Under the pieces are notes generated by a model. That model saw only the letters and a program-made list of their open reading frames with translations. It was not told where the DNA came from and did not search any database. A stretch of DNA of 10,021 nt, taken from Xanthobacteraceae bacterium. Lineage in GTDB: Bacteria > Pseudomonadota > Alphaproteobacteria > Rhizobiales > Xanthobacteraceae. This document shows, one piece after another, positions 6,050 to 10,021 of the stretch. The DNA lies in assembly GCA_025929595.1 (NCBI GenBank), contig JAICQA010000071.1:1-10021 (forward strand). Direction: 5' to 3'. The first letter of the stretch is position 1, and every line of letters starts with the position of its first letter. The position numbers and the translations under genes were made by a program.

Positions 6050-8854
6050 ATGTCGCCGTCCCCGTCCCGCCGCCGGCCGCAACCGCAAGCGTCCGCGGCG
6101 CTGATCGATGCCGCCGCGATCCGCGCCGACCTCGCGGCCACGGCGAAAAAGCACGATGCCGACGAAGCGGCCCTGCGTGTCGCTCTCGCCGCCCGCCTCA
6201 AGACCGCGCTCACCGAAGGCCGCGAGCGCGCCGAAGAGCGCCTGCGCGCGGGCGGCTCGGGCCGCGAATGTGCCGAGGGCCTGTCGGCGCTCATGGATAC
6301 GATCATCTCGCTGCTTTACGAGATCGCGACCGGCAGTCTCTATCGTTCCGACAATCCGTCCTCGAGCGAGCGCATGGCGGTGATCGCGGTCGGCGGATAC
6401 GGCCGCGGCATGCTCGCGCCGGGCTCCGACATCGACCTCCTCTTTTTGCTTCCCTACAAGCAGACCGCCTGGGGCGAGAGCGTCGCGGAAGCCATTCTTT
6501 ATCCGCTCTGGGACATGGGCCTGAAGGTCGGCCACGCCACACGCTCGGTGGATGAATGCATCCGCCAGGCGCGCGCCGACATGACCATCCGCACGACGAT
6601 CCTCGAAGCGCGCCACATCGTCGGTGACGCGCAGCTCACCGAGGAGCTGGCACAGCGCTTCGACACCGAGGTCGTGCACGGCACGTCCTCGGGGTTCATC
6701 GCCGCCAAGCTCGCCGAGCGCGAGGATCGTCACAAGCGTTCCGGTGAATCGCGCTATCTCGTCGAGCCGAATGTGAAGGACGGCAAGGGCGGCCTGCGCG
6801 ACCTGCACACGCTGTTCTGGATCGCGAAATACGTCTACCGCGTGCGCGAAACATCCGAGCTCGTGGACAAGGGAGTCTTCACCAAGGCTGAAGCCGCCAC
6901 CTTCCGCCGCTCCGAGGATTTTTTGTGGGCCGTGCGCTGCCACCTGCATTTCGTCGCCGGCCGCGCGGAGGAGCGGCTTTCATTCGACCTGCAACGCGAG
7001 ATGGCCGCACGTCTCGGCTATACCGAGCATCCCGGCATGCAGGACGTCGAGCGCTTCATGAAGCACTACTTCCTCGTCGCCAAGGATGTCGGCGATCTCA
7101 CCGGCATTTTCTGCGCCGCGCTCGAGGAGCAGGTAGGCAAGCCCGTCCCCCGTCTCACGCGCATGGTCGCGACCTTCACCCGCCGCAAGCGCCGGCCGAT
7201 CAAGGACTATCCGGATTTCTTCATCGACCACGACCGCGTTAATGTCGCGGATGAGGATGCGTTCGAGAACGACCCGGTCAATCTGATCCGCCTTTTTCGC
7301 ATCGCTGACGAGCTCGATCTCGAATTGCATCCCGACGCGCTCAAGCTCGCGCGCCGCTCGCTCGGTCTGATCGACGCGGATTTGCGCGAGGACAAGGAAG
7401 CGAACGCGGTCTTCCGCGAAATCCTCACCTCAAAAAACGCGCCGGCCGTCGTCCTGCGCCGCATGAACGAGACCGGCGTGCTGGGCCGCTTCGTGCCGGA
7501 GTTCGGTCGCGTCGTCGCGATGATGCAGTTCAATCTTTATCACCACTATACGGTGGACGAGCACCTGCTCCGCTGCATCGGCGTCCTCGCCGAGATCGAA
7601 AAGGGCGGTAATCCCGAATATCCGCTCGCCAGCGAACTCATGCGCGGCATCAAAAACCGCGACCTGCTCTATATCGCGCTCTTCCTGCATGACATCGCCA
7701 AGGGCCGGCCGGAGGACCACTCGACCGCGGGCGCGAAGGTCGCGCGCCGCTTCGGCCCGCGCATCGGTCTGAGCGCGGCGGAGACCGAAACCGTCGCCTG
7801 GCTGGTGCAGGAGCATCTGACCATGAGCATGATCGCGCAGTCGCGCGATCTCGGCGACCGCAAGACGATCGAAGACTTTGCGCAAAAGGTGCAGAGCCTC
7901 GAGCGTCTCAAGCTCCTCCTGATCCTGACAACGGCCGACATCGCAGCGGTCGGCCCCGGCGTCTGGAACGGCTGGAAGGCGCAGTTGTTGCGGACGCTTT
8001 ATTACGAGACGGAGCCGGTGCTGACGGGCGGCTTCTCCGAAGTGAACCGCACGCGCCGCGTCGAAATGGCCCAGAGCGAATTCCGCGCTGAAATGAGCGG
8101 CTGGGACGCCGCGGCGCTCGACCGCTACATCACACGCCACTATCCGCCCTATTGGCTCAAGGTCGACCTCGATCGCAAGATCGAGCACGCGAATTTCATC
8201 CGCGAGGCGGAACGCTCCGGCCAGACGCTCTCGACGTCGGCGCGCGTCGACGAAACGCGCGCCGTCACGGAGCTCACGATCCTCGCGCCCGACCATCCGC
8301 GGCTCCTGTCGGTGATCGCGGGCGCCTGTGCGTTGGCCGGCGGCAACATCGTCGACGCGCAGATCTTCACCACCACCGACGGCCTTGCGCTCGACACGAT
8401 CTCGATCGGCCGCGAGTTCGACCGCGAGGACGACGAACTGCGCCGTGCGGCCCGCATCGCGGAGCAGATCGAGAAGACGCTGAAAGGCGAGACGCGCCTG
8501 CCGGACGTGGTCGCGAAAAAGCCGCCCAAGGCGCGTCACGCGGCCTTCGCCATCGAGCCGGAGGTCAACGTTCACAACGCCTGGTCGGACCGCCACACCG
8601 TGATCGAAGTGGTCGGCCTCGACCGGCCCGGCCTGCTCTATAATCTCACCAACACGATCTCGCGGCTGAACTTGAACATCGCCTCGGCCCATGTCGCGAC
8701 CTTCGGCGAGCGCGTGATCGACGTCTTCTATGTGACCGACCTCACCGGCGCCAAGATCGAGTCGCCGCAGCGTCAGGCCGCGATCCGCCGCGGCTTGCTG
8801 GCCGCCTTCGAGCAGTCCGAGTCCCGCGACACCCGCCGCATCGCGGCGCGGTGA
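6050..8854 (+). CDS. glnD: [Protein-PII] uridylyltransferase / uridylyl-removing enzyme GlnD
   Basis: GlnD is the bifunctional glutamine sensor of nitrogen control: at low glutamine it uridylylates PII proteins (GlnB/GlnK), at high glutamine it removes UMP. From the chosen start it has 934 residues, the usual length. The nucleotidyltransferase motif GGYGRG (115-120) is followed by GSDIDLLFLL with catalytic D127 and D129. The HD hydrolase domain shows HHYTVDEH (about 498-505) and FLHDIAKGRPEDHS with H547/D548. Two glutamine-sensing ACT domains follow, beginning near 741 (ELTILAPDHPRLL) and 851 (VIEVVGLDRPGLLY). All key residues are intact. I chose ATG 6050 because AAGG stands 9 bases upstream and relatives start about there; ATG 5999 is in frame but has weak ribosome binding and adds 17 unconserved residues next to the repeat. 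It is divergent from the ABC operon and convergent with the amidohydrolase. Confidence 0.97.
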   Translation: MSPSPSRRRPQPQASAALIDAAAIRADLAATAKKHDADEAALRVALAARLKTALTEGRERAEERLRAGGSGRECAEGLSALMDTIISLLYEIATGSLYRSDNPSSSERMAVIAVGGYGRGMLAPGSDIDLLFLLPYKQTAWGESVAEAILYPLWDMGLKVGHATRSVDECIRQARADMTIRTTILEARHIVGDAQLTEELAQRFDTEVVHGTSSGFIAAKLAEREDRHKRSGESRYLVEPNVKDGKGGLRDLHTLFWIAKYVYRVRETSELVDKGVFTKAEAATFRRSEDFLWAVRCHLHFVAGRAEERLSFDLQREMAARLGYTEHPGMQDVERFMKHYFLVAKDVGDLTGIFCAALEEQVGKPVPRLTRMVATFTRRKRRPIKDYPDFFIDHDRVNVADEDAFENDPVNLIRLFRIADELDLELHPDALKLARRSLGLIDADLREDKEANAVFREILTSKNAPAVVLRRMNETGVLGRFVPEFGRVVAMMQFNLYHHYTVDEHLLRCIGVLAEIEKGGNPEYPLASELMRGIKNRDLLYIALFLHDIAKGRPEDHSTAGAKVARRFGPRIGLSAAETETVAWLVQEHLTMSMIAQSRDLGDRKTIEDFAQKVQSLERLKLLLILTTADIAAVGPGVWNGWKAQLLRTLYYETEPVLTGGFSEVNRTRRVEMAQSEFRAEMSGWDAAALDRYITRHYPPYWLKVDLDRKIEHANFIREAERSGQTLSTSARVDETRAVTELTILAPDHPRLLSVIAGACALAGGNIVDAQIFTTTDGLALDTISIGREFDREDDELRRAARIAEQIEKTLKGETRLPDVVAKKPPKARHAAFAIEPEVNVHNAWSDRHTVIEVVGLDRPGLLYNLTNTISRLNLNIASAHVATFGERVIDVFYVTDLTGAKIESPQRQAAIRRGLLAAFEQSESRDTRRIAAR

Positions 8855-8898
8855 TCCGATTCAATTTGGTGATTGCGTCTTTTCTCGACGAGCAGTCG

Positions 8899-10021
8899 TC
8901 AGTCGCCTGCCCCCCACGCCCAGTAAGTTTTGTGCAGTCCGCCGGGCACTTCGCCCGCGGCCTTGTAGACGCGGTCGCGGGCGGCGACGCGCGCCGCGAG
9001 CATCTTGCCGAGATCAACGCCCACCATCTTGCCGCCGCGCTTGCGGAACTTGCCGGCTACCATCACGGTATCGACGTCGCCCGGCGAGCTGTTGAGCACG
9101 ATGTGACCGGCGGGATCGCCTTCGGCGATACCGAAGTTGCGGCCATCGAGCAGCACGATATCGGCCTCGAAACCGGGCGCGATCTGGCCGGCCACATCGC
9201 CGATGCCGAGCGCCGCCGCGCCGTTGATGGTCGCAATCTCCAGGATGTCGCGAGGATGGAGGGTCGGCACGCCCGGACGGCGCGTGACGGGGACCTGCGC
9301 TTCGTGACGTTCGATGACTCCGTCCATATAGCGCTGGAGGAAATGCAGCAGACGCATCTGCGGCAGGAGACCCAGATTGCCGATCACCGGCACGTCCACG
9401 CCGATCGCAATACGAACGCCCAGGCGATGCCCGCGCGCGATCATGCTCATCGAACGCCGGCCGGCATAGGTTTCGGCTTCAGTCTGCGAAGTCAGAAACC
9501 CGCCGACCCCGGCAAGCAGTTCGAGGTCCTTGTCGGTGGTGTAATTGCCGTGCGCCGGCACGAGATCGTTCTTGAGCAGACTGCGGGTGGCGATCGCCTC
9601 GATCTCACCCGCCTTGTTGCAATGCCACGACATGATGCAGCCCAGATCGCGCGAGAATTCGATCTCGCGCATCGCTGCATCGACGTTCTCGGGTGAAATC
9701 TCGCTGAGACAGGTGGCAAGCCGAACGAGATCGCGCGACCCGTTGGAGATGTTGCCGCGCAGCCGCTTCACATCGGGGAATCGGGCGTCGGACGGGCCGA
9801 GCGGCGGCTTGGAGTTCGGACTCTTGCCGCGGAAGTCGTAGCCCATGAAGCCGCGGATGCCGGCGTCCTTGATCGCCTGGATCGCCGCGTCGGCGTGCTC
9901 CGGCGTATGGATGCAGGTGTTGTAGTCGAACATGGTTGTCACGCCGTTGGCGAGCGACTCGATGTGGCCGGCATAGATTCCGGCGTAGGCGTCTTCCGGC
10001 GTGAAATAGCTCACCAACGGA
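8899..10021 (-). CDS. Amidohydrolase family protein, C-terminal part (5' end outside window)
   Basis: A metal-dependent hydrolase of the amidohydrolase superfamily (cytosine deaminase / TRZ-ATZ-like), acting on C-N bonds, often deaminating or hydrolysing rings. The frame stays open to the window edge; an apparent TTG start at 10017 is internal, and the N-terminal HxH metal site is missing. About 373 residues are visible. Counting from the codon at 10017: GVTTMFDYN (25-33) is the usual post-HxH strand; likely metal ligands are H132 (MSWHCN), H156 (PAHGNYT) and D208 (GVDVPV); the closing beta-sandwich is ATINGAAALGI...GFEADIVLLD (262-291). The HxxE proton-shuttle form seen in AtzA and MtaD is absent (HCNK here), as in a subgroup of uncharacterised relatives I recall. 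The substrate is unknown. It converges on glnD; the 44-base gap has no strong terminator. Confidence 0.9.
   Translation of the reverse strand, partial: PLVSYFTPEDAYAGIYAGHIESLANGVTTMFDYNTCIHTPEHADAAIQAIKDAGIRGFMGYDFRGKSPNSKPPLGPSDARFPDVKRLRGNISNGSRDLVRLATCLSEISPENVDAAMREIEFSRDLGCIMSWHCNKAGEIEAIATRSLLKNDLVPAHGNYTTDKDLELLAGVGGFLTSQTEAETYAGRRSMSMIARGHRLGVRIAIGVDVPVIGNLGLLPQMRLLHFLQRYMDGVIERHEAQVPVTRRPGVPTLHPRDILEIATINGAAALGIGDVAGQIAPGFEADIVLLDGRNFGIAEGDPAGHIVLNSSPGDVDTVMVAGKFRKRGGKMVGVDLGKMLAARVAARDRVYKAAGEVPGGLHKTYWAWGAGD

Noticed and set aside
5761..6306. N-terminal extension of the binding protein up to 6306
   Set aside because: It would cross the family A repeat, the AT-rich promoter region and the start of glnD, and would place the signal peptide in the middle of the protein.
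7430..8692. 420-codon minus-strand frame opposite glnD
   Set aside because: It is antisense to the conserved HD and ACT regions of GlnD and resembles no family.
8887..8900. Possible terminator hairpin (GACGA/TCGTC) between glnD and the amidohydrolase
   Set aside because: The stem is only 5 bp, no T-run follows in either direction, and it overlaps the amidohydrolase stop codon.
8851..9696. 281-codon plus-strand frame after glnD
   Set aside because: It overlaps the amidohydrolase coding strand in antisense and has shadow-frame composition; the minus-strand protein has recognisable motifs.

Overview
This GC-rich window looks like the chromosome of an alphaproteobacterium, most likely of the order Rhizobiales (Hyphomicrobiales). 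The evidence is the alphaproteobacterial form of MutS (GPNMAGKST and GRGTATFDG motifs), a GlnD resembling Bradyrhizobium/Rhodopseudomonas proteins from memory, and small palindromic intergenic repeats of the type common in that group. Species cannot be named from sequence alone.

Layout. 1-1723 (+) is the C-terminal part of mutS, cut by the left edge. 1821-5760 is a five-gene block on the minus strand. Read in its own direction it is a periplasmic ABC-transporter binding protein (SsuA/TauA type, 5760-4780), its permease (4649-3789), its ATPase (3781-3011), an OsmC-family protein (2973-2467) and a secreted six-cysteine protein of unknown function (2384-1821). 6050-8854 (+) is glnD, the PII uridylyltransferase/uridylyl-removing enzyme of nitrogen control. 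8899-10021 (-) is an amidohydrolase whose N-terminus lies beyond the right edge; it converges on glnD with a 44-base gap.

The three ABC genes form one importer of the sulfonate/taurine/nitrate class. No desulfonating enzyme (SsuD, SsuE, TauD) is in view, so the substrate is open. The permease-ATPase junction is tight (7 bases, Shine-Dalgarno beside the stop), and the OsmC gene follows after 37 bases, which suggests co-transcription.

The intergenic spaces hold two families of small inverted repeats. Family A copies (1726-1770 and 5895-5990) lie just outside the two ends of the minus-strand block in direct orientation. Family B copies lie inside it (2406-2465 and 4694-4766), in opposite orientation and sharing a perfect 30-base match; a family B half-element is also at 1798-1820. 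From memory, mutS and glnD are adjacent in some rhizobia, so the block may be an insertion or lineage-specific rearrangement bounded by these repeats.

I found no RNA genes, CRISPR array, insertion sequence, phage gene or clear novel defence or mobile system. The points most worth a second look are the repeat architecture, the folded element between binding-protein and permease genes, the OsmC linkage, and the six-cysteine secreted protein.
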